From Achromobacter animicus (GTDB taxonomy: Bacteria > Pseudomonadota > Gammaproteobacteria > Burkholderiales > Burkholderiaceae_B), in NCBI RefSeq assembly GCF_902859585.1, contig NZ_CADIJM010000002.1, positions 248,001 through 312,000 of the forward strand: a DNA stretch of 64,000 nt, in the 5' to 3' direction. Made by a program: the position numbers and the translations under genes. Under the pieces are notes generated by a model. That model had not been told where the DNA came from. It searched no databases and saw only the letters and a list, made by a program, of their open reading frames with translations. Position 1 is the stretch's first letter; each line of letters starts with the position of its first letter. Shown here in pieces: positions 24,921-34,321 of this stretch.

Positions 24921-26650
24921 GCGTAGTGCTCCTGATTGGTGGAGTTGATCGCTTCCAGCACGTGGAACGACGACAGGCTGGCGTACAGCGACAGGAAGTG
25001 GCTGAGCACCGTGCCGAACAGGTAGAGATCGCCCTCGCAGGAGAAGCCGTTCTGGTCCAGCTTCAAAAGGGTGCGGGTGCCCCGGATCGGCAGGCCCTTG
25101 TACATCCGGTCAATGGGCTTGCTGACCACTTCCTGCAGGCCGTCCAGGCGCTTTTGCGTGGTGCGGGCGCGCTGAATATCGTGGTGTGCCGAGAAGTCGT
25201 AGTTGCCGATGATCGCCTTCAGCGGTTCGGCCGACAGCAGCGACAGGTAAGTGGGCGAGAGGTTGGAGATCAGGCTCCAGTGCAGATCGCCATCCAGGAC
25301 CGGACGGTACGGCGGCGTGGGCGTGGTCAGGTTTCTGAAGCGGACAAACGCCGGGGTGTCCCGCAACCCCTCGCGGATATCGCCCACGCCCAGCGCCAGC
25401 GGGTAATCGCGGTTGGTGCACGTCAGCGCGAGCGACACCGTCTCTTCCCGCCCGATGTATTGGTGATCGTCTCCGCGCACGAAGGCGATGCGGTGCTCGA
25501 CGCCGGAATCGACCAGGGATGACGACAGGCGCGTGCGGTAATACAGCGTGGTGCGGCCGCGTTCGTGTTCGATCTGATGGCGCAGCGATTCGAAGGGTTC
25601 GTAGGTGCGCAGCCATTCGCCGGGTTGCGCGCTGTCGCCGTTCTTCCATCCATCGACCTTGTCGATACTGAAGATTTCGTACGCATCGGCCCGCTGCCCG
25701 CCGGGCATGAGGCGGTGCTCGGCAGCCTTGCCGGTCAGGCGGATGGGTTCGGCATCGTGTTCGAACAGGTTTACCGCGGGCGTGCAGTACAGCGCGATGT
25801 CGCCCTTGCGTACGCGCACGTCCGCCGGCATGGGCCGCGTGAAGTGGAACTCGATGCGCACGTTTGTCGTGGGCTGGTCCGGCCAGAATTCGAGCAGGTT
25901 CGTCAGGGAGAAAAAGTAGAAGCGCCTGGGAAAAAGAAAATATTCCTGGAGGATGCGGTAGCCATCCATGGCGTTCTTGGGGTACGGCAGCAATGCAGCG
26001 TCGGAATGGAATCCGGGAAAGCCGATCTGATTGACCGGTATGTGGCGCACCGTACCTGCGGACTCCATGCGGATCTCGCCCAGGTACTTCGCCAGCCACA
26101 GGTAGAGCGTCTGCGCGCTGTAATCGCTGCCGCTCAGATAAAAATCCAGTTTGTCGCAGCCAAAGGTGTTGGGCGGGTTCTGGCTCAGGGTGGCGAGGTC
26201 GACGCGGACAATCGACTTTTCAAGCGAATGGCCGTCATTGACGTCCGCAACGTCGAACGGGAATATCAACACGTCCTGGCAGGTGCGGAACCGGCACTGC
26301 ACGCCGTCCACGGGCCGCGACTGAATGCCGGTGCCGCGCGGCACGGTCTGGCGGCCGGTGATGGAATGGTCGGTGGGTTCGAACTGCATGATGGTGGCGC
26401 TGGGCAGCGGCCGCAGATAGTTGGGCCATAGCATCTGCAGCATCGAATGCGTCAATTCAGGAAAATCGTCCTCGATCTTGAGGCGCAGCTTTGCGGTCAG
26501 GAAGGCAAAGCCTTCCATGAGGCGCTCGACGTCGGGGTCGGTCGCTTCCTCGCCAAGAAACGGCGCCAGCTGCGGGTTGTTGCGTGCGAAGACGCGCCGC
26601 AAGCGGCGCAGGTAATCCAGTTCCTCGCGGAATTTTCCCTTCAGTGGCAT
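24884..26650 (-). CDS. tssF: T6SS baseplate protein TssF (VasA/ImpG)
   Basis: 588 residues, the usual family length. The N terminus YLRRLRRVFARNNPQLAPFLGEEATDPDVERLMEGFAFLTAKLRLKIEDDFPELTHSMLQMLWPNYLRPLPS is characteristic. The C terminus carries GTRTLLKLDQNGFSCEGDLYLFGTVLSHFLSLYASLSSFH. TssF is the core wedge protein of the baseplate. It lies between tssE and tssG in the standard order. Confidence 0.95.
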   Translation of the reverse strand: MPLKGKFREELDYLRRLRRVFARNNPQLAPFLGEEATDPDVERLMEGFAFLTAKLRLKIEDDFPELTHSMLQMLWPNYLRPLPSATIMQFEPTDHSITGRQTVPRGTGIQSRPVDGVQCRFRTCQDVLIFPFDVADVNDGHSLEKSIVRVDLATLSQNPPNTFGCDKLDFYLSGSDYSAQTLYLWLAKYLGEIRMESAGTVRHIPVNQIGFPGFHSDAALLPYPKNAMDGYRILQEYFLFPRRFYFFSLTNLLEFWPDQPTTNVRIEFHFTRPMPADVRVRKGDIALYCTPAVNLFEHDAEPIRLTGKAAEHRLMPGGQRADAYEIFSIDKVDGWKNGDSAQPGEWLRTYEPFESLRHQIEHERGRTTLYYRTRLSSSLVDSGVEHRIAFVRGDDHQYIGREETVSLALTCTNRDYPLALGVGDIREGLRDTPAFVRFRNLTTPTPPYRPVLDGDLHWSLISNLSPTYLSLLSAEPLKAIIGNYDFSAHHDIQRARTTQKRLDGLQEVVSKPIDRMYKGLPIRGTRTLLKLDQNGFSCEGDLYLFGTVLSHFLSLYASLSSFHVLEAINSTNQEHYAWPMRSGTQPLI

Positions 26651-26675
26651 CCGGTCAGCCTCCCATGGCTACGTG

Positions 26676-27104
26676 CTAGGTCACCCTGACCTGTCGGCCT
26701 TGATGGTGAAAGAGCAGGCTGATTTCCACCTGCTCTTCCAGGTTGTTCACCGGCACCCGGCAGACCAGCCGAAAGCCGAGGTTCAGCGACGCGTCCGTCC
26801 CGGGAAGCGGTCTGACTTCGACAACGCGCGCGCGTGGCTCGTAGGCGGCCACCGCGGCGTGGATGTCCAGACAGACCTGTTGGCGCAGGTCGACGGCGCC
26901 GATGGCCGCGTCGTTCAGATCGCGCAATCCCAAGCCAGGGCTGCTCTGCGAGCTGCCCTGGCGGGAATTGAGGATCCATTCCAACTGGCGCTTGATGGCG
27001 CGGATACGCTCGGCCGCCATTTCCTGGCGGGTGCGGGTGCGCCGCGGCGGAAGGTCCGGATCGAGGCGTTCGAACAGGCTTCCGCGCCCTGGGGACCGGG
27101 GCAT
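26676..27104 (-). CDS. tssE: T6SS baseplate protein TssE (gp25-like)
   Basis: 142 residues with the gp25/GPW family pattern: GSLFERLDPD at the start, IKRQLEWILNSRQG, LGLRDLNDAAIG and an EPRARVVEVRP segment. TssE joins TssF-TssG in the baseplate and is related to phage T4 gp25. It sits 14 bases after tssC and 25 bases before tssF. Confidence 0.93.
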   Translation of the reverse strand: MPRSPGRGSLFERLDPDLPPRRTRTRQEMAAERIRAIKRQLEWILNSRQGSSQSSPGLGLRDLNDAAIGAVDLRQQVCLDIHAAVAAYEPRARVVEVRPLPGTDASLNLGFRLVCRVPVNNLEEQVEISLLFHHQGRQVRVT

Positions 27105-27118
27105 GGCTCAGCTCCCTG

Positions 27119-28603
27119 TCAGTCCTTATCCAGGCGGCCGACCAGCGACAGTTCGAAGCTGGCGCCCATGTACTTGAAGTGCGGGCGAACCGACAGCGCA
27201 ACCTGATACCAGCCAGGATTGCCGGCCACGTCTTGCACGACGACCCGGGCGGCGCGCAGCGGACGGCGGCTTCGGACGTCGCTGGTGGGGCTTTCCTGGT
27301 CGGCGACATACTGGCGCAGCCAGTTGTTGAGTTCGCGCTCCAGGTCTTGGCGTTCCTTCCAGCTGCCGATCTGCTCGCGCTGCAGCACTTTGATGTAGTG
27401 CGCCAGGCGATTGATGATGAACATGTAGGGAAGCTGCGTGCCAAGCATGTAGTTGGTCTGCGCGGCCAGGCCTTCGGGCGTCTTCTGGAACACCTTGGGC
27501 TTTTGCACCGAGTTGGCCGAGAAGAACGCGGCGTTGTCGCTGTCTTTGCGCATGGTCAGCGGAATGAAGCCTTCGCTGGACAGTTCGAATTCCTTGCGGT
27601 CGGAGACCAGGACTTCCGTGGGGATCTTGGCCTGCAGCTGTCCCAAGGATTCGTACAGGTGCATGGGCAGGTCTTCCACCGCGCCGCCGGACTGCGGGCC
27701 GATGATGTTCGGGCACCAGCGGAACTTGGCGAAGCTGTTGGTGACGCGGCTGCCCATCAGGAATGCGGTGTTGCCCCACAGGTAGTTGCGGTGATCGCCG
27801 TCGATGGTTTCTTCGTAGGCGAAGCTGCGCACGGGGTTTTCCAGCGGGTCGTACGGCTGGCGCAGCAGGTAGCGAGGCATGGTCAGGCCCAGGTAGCGCG
27901 AGTCTTCGGATTCACGCAGGCTGCGCCATTTGGCAAAGCGCGGGCCTTCGAAGATGTCTTTGACTTCCTTCAGGTTGGGCAGCTCTTCGAAGGATTCCAG
28001 ATTGAGCATTTCGGGTCCGGCCGCGCCAAGGAAGGGCGCATGCGCCATGGCGCCGACGGAGGCCAGGTAGCCCAGCAGCTTGATGTCGGGCGCGGAGGGA
28101 CCGAAGTTGTAGTTGCCGATCATGCAGCCGATCGGCTGGCCGCCGAATTGGCCGTAGCCCGCGGTGTACACATGCTTGTACAAGCCGCTGCGGGTGATGT
28201 CGGCAGCGCTTTCAAAGTCTTCCAGCAGTTCGTCCTTGGTGACCGGCACGAACACGACCTGGATGTTTTCGCGGAAGTCCGTGCGCTGCACGAAGTCGAA
28301 CAAGGCGCGCCAGATGGATTCAAGCTGCTGGAATTCCGGCTGATGAAGAATGGCGTCCATTTGCTTGCTGAGCTTGCGGTCGATCGCGGCAAGCATCTGG
28401 TCCACCAGTTGCTTGTTGATCGGTTGCTCGCGGGAGTCGGACTTGAGCATCTCGGACACGAATGCGGCGACACCGCGCTCGGCGACCGCATAGCCCTCCT
28501 GGCTGGGCTCGATGCGGGTCTGGGCCATGATTTGCGCCAGCAATCCCCCTGGGGGCTGGCTGGCGGCGTGTTCCTGGATCTCGGCGGTTTGGGCTTTGGT
28601 CAT
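27119..28603 (-). CDS. tssC: T6SS contractile sheath large subunit TssC (VipB)
   Basis: 494 residues from the ATG at 28603. Recognisable parts are QPINKQLVDQMLAAIDRKLSKQMDAILHQPEFQQLESIWRAL, the NIQVVFVPVTKDELLEDFESA segment, and a C-terminal LAHYIKVLQREQIGSWKERQDLERELNNWL typical of VipB. TssC and TssB form the contractile sheath that ClpV recycles. The frame is open to 28720, but the upstream codons have no family similarity and shadow the end of tssB. Confidence 0.96.
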   Translation of the reverse strand: MTKAQTAEIQEHAASQPPGGLLAQIMAQTRIEPSQEGYAVAERGVAAFVSEMLKSDSREQPINKQLVDQMLAAIDRKLSKQMDAILHQPEFQQLESIWRALFDFVQRTDFRENIQVVFVPVTKDELLEDFESAADITRSGLYKHVYTAGYGQFGGQPIGCMIGNYNFGPSAPDIKLLGYLASVGAMAHAPFLGAAGPEMLNLESFEELPNLKEVKDIFEGPRFAKWRSLRESEDSRYLGLTMPRYLLRQPYDPLENPVRSFAYEETIDGDHRNYLWGNTAFLMGSRVTNSFAKFRWCPNIIGPQSGGAVEDLPMHLYESLGQLQAKIPTEVLVSDRKEFELSSEGFIPLTMRKDSDNAAFFSANSVQKPKVFQKTPEGLAAQTNYMLGTQLPYMFIINRLAHYIKVLQREQIGSWKERQDLERELNNWLRQYVADQESPTSDVRSRRPLRAARVVVQDVAGNPGWYQVALSVRPHFKYMGASFELSLVGRLDKD

Positions 28604-28652
28604 CGGTGCGTCCTTGAAAACCTGAAGAGTGCGGTTGAGACGGTGCCGGGCA

Positions 28653-29159
28653 TCACGCCTGCGGCGCCGCCAGGAGTTGGTCGAGTTCCTGGGCCAGCTT
28701 GCCGCGTGCGCTGTCGTCACCCAGCAGGGTCTGGATCTGCTTGCGGAACGCCGGGATGTTGCCCATGGGGCCCTTCAGCGCTACGAGCGCTTCGCGCAGT
28801 TCCAGCAGGCTCTTCAGTTCGGGGACCTGGCGGGCAATCGCGTCAGGACCGAAATCCTTGATGTTCTTGAATTGCAGGTTGACGCTGAGCGTGTCGCTTT
28901 CGCTGCCTTCTTCGAGCGTGGCCGGGACGTCGACTTTGAGGCTGAGGCCGGCTTCGGCCATGACTTCGTTGAAGGTGTCCTTATTGATCTGGACAGCGGG
29001 GCGATCTTCCAGCGGCGTTTCGTCGGCATGCCCCTTGAAGTCTCCGAGCACCATCACTTTGAGCGGGAGTTCAATTTCCTCTTGCTCGTCGCCTGTGGCG
29101 GGGATATAGCGGATATTGATCCGTTCTTTTGGTGCAACTGAACCGACTTTCGATGCCAT
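28653..29159 (-). CDS. tssB: T6SS contractile sheath small subunit TssB (VipA)
   Basis: 168 residues with the family N terminus APKERINIRYIPATGDEQEEIELPLKVMVLGDFKG and the later LSVNLQFKNIKDFGPDAIARQVPELKSLLELREAL. It is the first gene of the long minus-strand tss operon, with an AAAGGAGTGACC ribosome site. It pairs with TssC in the sheath, and its N-terminal helix is the usual ClpV contact. Confidence 0.95.
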   Translation of the reverse strand: MASKVGSVAPKERINIRYIPATGDEQEEIELPLKVMVLGDFKGHADETPLEDRPAVQINKDTFNEVMAEAGLSLKVDVPATLEEGSESDTLSVNLQFKNIKDFGPDAIARQVPELKSLLELREALVALKGPMGNIPAFRKQIQTLLGDDSARGKLAQELDQLLAAPQA

Positions 29160-29460
29160 GGGTCACTCCTTTTAGATATTCAAACGACGCTAGCGCATGG
29201 AGATATGAAGCAAAAAAAAGCTGCCTATTCTGATCCGCGGGTTAAAGCTTCGAACATATGAAAAGTTCGAAAAAGCTGTTGCGATTGTTCGGATTCATAT
29301 GGGAAATATGCGCGGCAATAAGAAAAGAAAGTCGGCCGGCTGATATTCGAATTAGTCCGATTGATGCGCTCCTCGGGCTGTGGTTTCTTAATGCGCTCGG
29401 TTTCTGTAGCGCTTAAACAATAAATGGTGAGAAAACCCATGGCCACGAGGAATATCCGGC
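29160..29460. promoter_or_regulatory. Divergent promoter region between tssB and clpV
   Basis: This 301-base, clearly AT-rich gap separates the two divergent T6SS operons and must carry both promoters. It contains a dyad, TTCGAAC (29249-29255) and GTTCGAA (29265-29271), with a 9-base spacer, a plausible operator. I find no site with the sigma-54 spacing GG-N10-GC here, unlike upstream of hcp. No credible gene lies inside. Confidence 0.5.
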
Positions 29461-32031
29461 ATGATTTCCGTTGATCTGTCTGCCTTGCTTGACCGATTGC
29501 ACCCGGTGGCGCGACACGCGCTCGAGGAAGCCGGCAGTCTCTGCATCCGCCAGCACGGCGCAGAGGTCACGGTTGCCCACCTGCTCTATAAATTTCTGGA
29601 ACAGCCAAAATGTGATGTGCGCTGCGTTCTGGCAAATACGGAATTCGATCTGGATGCGTTGCGCGAGGCGTTAGCCAGCACGTTTCCGAAACTCGACGCA
29701 GGGCTGGGGCATGCATATCCCTCGTTTTCTCCCTTGCTGCTCGAATTGATGCAGGACGCCTGGCTATTAAGCTCGGTGGAATTGGAGCAAACCGAAATAC
29801 GGACTGGCGCGCTGCTGCTGGCCGCGTTGCTGAATCCGGGGCGATACCTGCCGTTTCCCGCGATCCGGTTGTTCGAATCGATTAATCGCGAAACGCTGCG
29901 CAAACGTTTTCGCGAATTGCTGGCCGGTTCGTCGGAAGCGCCCGTCCTGGAAGATGTCTCGCCAGCGCAATCGGCAACGGCGGCCTCCGACAGCGCGCTC
30001 AGCAAATACGGCCAAGATTTCACGGCCCAGGCGCGCGCGGGCAAAATCGATCCGGTTTTGTGCCGGGACGCCGAGATCGATCTGATGATCGACATTCTTT
30101 CGCGCCGCCGCAAAAACAATCCGATTGTGGTGGGCGAAGCTGGCGTCGGAAAAAGCGCCGTGGTCGAGGGCCTGGCACGGCGCATTGTCGAGCAGCGCGT
30201 TCCTGCGCCGCTGCGCGACGTGACGTTGTGGGGGCTGGATCTAGGCGCCCTCCAAGCCGGCGCCTCTGTCAAAGGCGAGTTCGAAAAGCGCTTGAAGGCT
30301 GTCATCGACGAGGTCAAGCATGCGTCCAAGCCCATCATCCTGTTTATCGACGAGGCGCACACGCTGATCGGGGCCGGTAACGCGGCAGGCGGCAGCGATG
30401 CGGCGAATCTCCTGAAGCCCGCTCTCGCGCGCGGAGAACTGCGCACGATCGCCGCCACGACCTGGTCCGAATACAAAAAATACTTCGAAAAGGATCCCGC
30501 GCTCACGCGGCGTTTTCAACTGGTGAAACTGGACGCGCCCAGCGTGGAGCAGGCCGTGCATATCCTGCGCGGCCTGCGTGGCATTTATGAGGACGCGCAT
30601 CAGGTCTATATCGCCGACGATGCGCTGAAGGCTGCTGCGGCGTTGTCGGCACGTTATCTCTCTGGCCGCCAATTGCCGGACAAGGCGATCGACGTTCTGG
30701 ACACGGCATGCGCCCGAGTGGCGACGGCGTTGGCCGAATCACCGCGACGCCTCGCTTCACTGGAAAACGAACTGCGGCAGGTGGATGCCGAGGCCGACCA
30801 GCTCTGGCGGGATGCCCGCGCCGGACGAAAGCCGGATACCGGCAGGCTGGCCGCGCTGGATGTCGCGCGGCAGCAGATTCAGGACTCCATCGAACAGATG
30901 CAGGCCGCGTGGCAGCGGCAGAAGACGCTGATTGACGAGATCATTTCCCTGCGCGCGGGCGAGATCCAGGAAGACACGTCACAGCGGCTGGAAGCGCTGG
31001 TCGCGCAATTGGCCGACCTTCAACGCAGCGGCGCCTTGTTGTATGCAGACGTGGGCGCCGAGCAGATTGCTCAGGTGATTGCGGACTGGACCGGAATTCC
31101 CGCCGCCACAATCAACAGCGACCAGTTCCACCGCCTGGACAAGCTGCCCGAGACGCTACGTCAACGCGTCAAGGGGCAGAACGCCGCCATCGACACGGTG
31201 CACCGGCGCCTGTTGACCGCCATGGCCGATCTGCGGCGCCCCGGGACACCGATGGGCGCCTTCCTGCTGGTGGGGCCAAGCGGGGTGGGGAAAACAGAAA
31301 CTGGCTTGGCCGTCGCCGACGCGTTGTTTGGCGGCGAGCAGTTCCTGACCACTATCAACATGTCGGAGTATCAAGAGAAGCACACCGTGTCGCGCCTGTT
31401 GGGGGCCCCGCCGGGATACGTCGGTTACGGCGAAGGCGGTGTACTGACCGAGGCCATCCGTAAGCGGCCCTATTCGGTGGTGCTGCTGGATGAAGTCGAG
31501 AAGGCGCACCCGGAGGTGCTCAACATCTTCTATCAGGCCTTCGACAAAGGCGAGCTTGCCGACGGCGAAGGCCGTCGCATCGACTGCCAGAACGTGCTGT
31601 TCTTCCTGACCTCGAACCTGGGCTTCGATCAGGACGGCGGCCCGCTTGCCGACCTCGACACCGAGGTGCTGCGCGAACACCTTGCAAGATTCTTCAAGCC
31701 GGCACTGTTGGCGCGCATGCAGGTCGTGCCATTTTGCTATCTGGACGAGGCCACGCTTGCCGAAATCGTCGAAAGCCGCCTGCAACGCATCGAAAGACAG
31801 TTCAGCGACCGCTACAGCGCGAAATTGACGATCGAGACATCAGCACGGGATGAATTGCGCGCGCGTTGCCTGCGTCACCAGAATGGCGCACGGCTGCTGG
31901 ATGCCAGCATCGACGGCGACATGCTGCCGCCGTTGTCGCTGGCTGTGCTGAAGTGCCTGGCCAGCGGGCAGCGTTTCCGCCGTTCCGCAATCACCTGGAA
32001 TGGTGCGGCCTTCGTCGCCGTGGTGGAGTAA
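29461..32031 (+). CDS. clpV: T6SS AAA+ sheath-recycling ATPase ClpV (TssH)
   Basis: 856 residues. A Clp N-domain (about 1-150) is followed by the first AAA+ module with Walker A GEAGVGKS (about 226-233) and Walker B FIDEAHTLIG. A middle helical domain comes next, then the second AAA+ module with GPSGVGKT (about 605-612) and VVLLDEVEKAHPEV. This is the ClpV rather than ClpB form, as the N-domain lies in a type VI operon and the coiled-coil middle domain is short. It unfolds contracted TssBC sheaths. It is the first gene of the plus-strand operon. Confidence 0.96.
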   Translation: MISVDLSALLDRLHPVARHALEEAGSLCIRQHGAEVTVAHLLYKFLEQPKCDVRCVLANTEFDLDALREALASTFPKLDAGLGHAYPSFSPLLLELMQDAWLLSSVELEQTEIRTGALLLAALLNPGRYLPFPAIRLFESINRETLRKRFRELLAGSSEAPVLEDVSPAQSATAASDSALSKYGQDFTAQARAGKIDPVLCRDAEIDLMIDILSRRRKNNPIVVGEAGVGKSAVVEGLARRIVEQRVPAPLRDVTLWGLDLGALQAGASVKGEFEKRLKAVIDEVKHASKPIILFIDEAHTLIGAGNAAGGSDAANLLKPALARGELRTIAATTWSEYKKYFEKDPALTRRFQLVKLDAPSVEQAVHILRGLRGIYEDAHQVYIADDALKAAAALSARYLSGRQLPDKAIDVLDTACARVATALAESPRRLASLENELRQVDAEADQLWRDARAGRKPDTGRLAALDVARQQIQDSIEQMQAAWQRQKTLIDEIISLRAGEIQEDTSQRLEALVAQLADLQRSGALLYADVGAEQIAQVIADWTGIPAATINSDQFHRLDKLPETLRQRVKGQNAAIDTVHRRLLTAMADLRRPGTPMGAFLLVGPSGVGKTETGLAVADALFGGEQFLTTINMSEYQEKHTVSRLLGAPPGYVGYGEGGVLTEAIRKRPYSVVLLDEVEKAHPEVLNIFYQAFDKGELADGEGRRIDCQNVLFFLTSNLGFDQDGGPLADLDTEVLREHLARFFKPALLARMQVVPFCYLDEATLAEIVESRLQRIERQFSDRYSAKLTIETSARDELRARCLRHQNGARLLDASIDGDMLPPLSLAVLKCLASGQRFRRSAITWNGAAFVAVVE

Positions 32032-32036
32032 GCGCA

Positions 32037-33599
32037 ATGTCCTTGAGTGCTCAAGGCGCCGCCGCGCTCGCCCGGACGTTGGTCCAGGCCAGCGGCATTG
32101 CGTCCCTGGCCGACCGGTTCCTTAAAGCCGTTTGTTCGGCGCCGGGGATACGTTACGGGGTCTGCTACTGGCGCGAGGCGGCCGGTGACAGCATCCGGCC
32201 GATCGCCAGTCATGGCGTCGCGCTGGACCTGTTGCCGGCATACTCCTTGCTCGATCTCGACAACCCCATCACCCACTGCCTGACCACCGCTCAGGCCCGT
32301 CATGTCGCACGTCTGGACAGCATGTTCGGCGTCGCGGGCGGCTATGAGGAACTCCGCGAGCGGCTCGCTGCCGCAGAGGCATGGCTGGTGGTGCCGCTGC
32401 TGGATGCGCGTCAGAAGGCTGTGGCGGTGTTGTTCCTGGCGGGAGCGGCGTCCGGGCTCAGGTCCTGGACGGCGGACCCCACTTGGCAGGAACTGTGCAG
32501 GTTGTATGACGCCGTCTTGAATGGTCTGCTCGATCGGCTTGGTTCAGTCGAGCTGACGCAGACGCGCCAGACCATGCACCACCAGCAGTCCGAGACGCGC
32601 GGACGCCGGCGTCTGCTGTCAACCGGCTTTGTCGGCACCGGACAGATTGCGCGGCGGCTACGCGAAGACATGCTGCGTTTCGCCGACTCTTCCTTGTCGT
32701 TGCTGGTCACCGGAGAAACGGGCTCGGGCAAGGACCATGCCGCCTGGCTGATCCACCAGGCATCCGCGCGCAAGGGCAAGTTCGTGCCGGTGAACTGCGC
32801 GGCCATCCCGAAGGACCTGATTGAAGCGGAACTCTTCGGCGCAACCCGTGGCGCCTACACCGGGGCCACGCAGGCGCGGACGGGGCTGGTCGCGGAAGCC
32901 GATGGCGGCACGTTGTTTCTGGACGAAATCGGGGATATGCCGCTGAGCCTGCAGGGCGCGCTGTTGCGCCTGCTCAACGAAAAGAAGTACCGGCCGGTGG
33001 GCGCAACGCGAGAGCTGCCGTCCAACTTTCGGCTGATCTGCGCCACCCATCGGTCTTTGCTTGAACTGGTGCGGGACGGGCGGTTCCGAGAGGACCTGTA
33101 CTTCCGTGTCTGCCAACTGACGCTGCACATTGCGCCCCTGCGCGAGCGCCTTGAAGACGTTCCGGCGCTGGTCGCGCACATTCTGCTCGAGCACAACCGG
33201 GCATTCCCCGGCCGAGTCGCCGGCATTTCCGACAACGCGATTGCACAGCTCCAACGTCATCGGTTTCCCGGCAACGTCCGCGAGCTGCGCAGTCTGGTGC
33301 TTGCGGCCGCGGAGCGAACGCCGCCCGGCAAGCGCATCCAGACCAACCGGCTGGTTGAGCTGACAGATGGCGCGCACAAACCCGTAATCGATGACTCCGG
33401 CGAAGCCCGCCTGCAGCGCCTGTGGCGTACCGAAAGTCTTCCCGACGCGCTAGCCGCGTTCGAGCGCTTGCTGCTGGAAGACCGCTTGCGACAGGCCGCG
33501 GGCTCCCGTCGGGTAGCCGCGCAAAGCCTGGGGATTCCCAAACGCACCTTGGCGCGCAAGTGCCTTGATATGAATCTGACTGGAGAGGAAGCAATATGA
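32037..33599 (+). CDS. vasH: Sigma-54-dependent activator of the T6SS (VasH-like)
   Basis: 520 residues. The N-terminal region (about 20-165) resembles a GAF-like sensor. The AAA+ domain has Walker A GETGSGKD at 226-233, the sigma-54 contact loop as GAYTGA at 272-277 (Phe replaced by Tyr) and Walker B GGTLFLDEIGD at 290-300. A FIS-type HTH is at the C terminus (RRVAAQSLGIPKRTLARKC). It activates RNA polymerase with sigma-54. A matching -24/-12 promoter lies upstream of hcp in this window. The start is the ATG 5 bases after the clpV stop; the frame is open further upstream, inside clpV. Confidence 0.92.
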   Translation: MSLSAQGAAALARTLVQASGIASLADRFLKAVCSAPGIRYGVCYWREAAGDSIRPIASHGVALDLLPAYSLLDLDNPITHCLTTAQARHVARLDSMFGVAGGYEELRERLAAAEAWLVVPLLDARQKAVAVLFLAGAASGLRSWTADPTWQELCRLYDAVLNGLLDRLGSVELTQTRQTMHHQQSETRGRRRLLSTGFVGTGQIARRLREDMLRFADSSLSLLVTGETGSGKDHAAWLIHQASARKGKFVPVNCAAIPKDLIEAELFGATRGAYTGATQARTGLVAEADGGTLFLDEIGDMPLSLQGALLRLLNEKKYRPVGATRELPSNFRLICATHRSLLELVRDGRFREDLYFRVCQLTLHIAPLRERLEDVPALVAHILLEHNRAFPGRVAGISDNAIAQLQRHRFPGNVRELRSLVLAAAERTPPGKRIQTNRLVELTDGAHKPVIDDSGEARLQRLWRTESLPDALAAFERLLLEDRLRQAAGSRRVAAQSLGIPKRTLARKCLDMNLTGEEAI

Positions 33600-34321
33600 A
33601 GCCATTCGGGGCGCTCCTGCTGGTTGCCGCCGTGCTCGTGGGCGGCGACGCGGCCACGGACGCGGTGGCGGCGGGCCGTAGTTGCAGGACCATCGTGTCG
33701 GCAATTGAACGGTTGGCCTGTTTTGACGCCGAAGCGGGCACACCGCCTGTACCTGCTGCGGAAATGGCGACACAGTCCACCGTGGCGCCGACTGCCGCGG
33801 CACCGGCCGCCGTGGTATCGACCGCCACGCCTCCCGCCATGGTTCGGGTGCCGGACATCGTCGGGCTGGTGCAACGCAACGAATCCCGCCGCAAGGCAGA
33901 TCACGCCGGCGTGCTGCTGCTGCGCGTCGGCGATGCCATACCGGGCCAGGACAAGGTCGTCATCTCGGCGCCGGCTCTGACGGGAAGCGAGCCGCGGCCG
34001 CTGCTGGCAATCAGTTGCCTGCAGAACATTTCTCGCTTGCAGCTCATCACCCCCGAGCCGCTGGACGTCAGCCGCGTGAGCATCCGCGTGCTGTTGGACG
34101 GGCGGCCGATTTCCGACCGCCGGCCGTGGCAGGTCGTGGAGGACGGCACGGTCACGGATGCGGGTCGCGGCCTGGTCGCGATCGAACAGCTTCGTCATCT
34201 GACGCGCGCGTCCCAGCAGATGCAGCTTGAAAGCGACCATGCCGCGTTTCACGGGCTGTCGTTCGACACCGCGGCGCTTCACGAGCTGATGGCGCAACAA
34301 CGCGAGGCATGTCATTGGTGA
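33596..34321 (+). CDS. tagO: T6SS-associated exported protein TagO/VasI
   Basis: 241 residues with an N-terminal signal peptide of about 26 residues (ending VAAGRSC). The family mark SCRTIVSAIERLACFDAEAG follows, then an Ala/Pro/Thr-rich linker (about 50-80). A beta-rich domain carries PLLAISCLQNISRLQLI and SIRVLLDGRPISDRRPWQVVEDG. VasI/TagO proteins are accessory periplasmic T6SS factors of poorly defined role. It overlaps the vasH stop (ATGA) and tssA by 13 bases. Confidence 0.82.
   Translation: MKPFGALLLVAAVLVGGDAATDAVAAGRSCRTIVSAIERLACFDAEAGTPPVPAAEMATQSTVAPTAAAPAAVVSTATPPAMVRVPDIVGLVQRNESRRKADHAGVLLLRVGDAIPGQDKVVISAPALTGSEPRPLLAISCLQNISRLQLITPEPLDVSRVSIRVLLDGRPISDRRPWQVVEDGTVTDAGRGLVAIEQLRHLTRASQQMQLESDHAAFHGLSFDTAALHELMAQQREACHW

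Noticed and set aside
29378-29400. A sigma-54-like sequence (TGG...TGCGC) upstream of clpV
   Set aside because: The spacing between GG and GC is 9 or 11 bases, not the required 10, and the surrounding bases do not match the consensus.
29225-29446. A 73-residue open frame on the minus strand in the tssB-clpV gap
   Set aside because: It has no ribosome site or family features, occupies the AT-rich divergent promoter region, and its composition looks non-coding.
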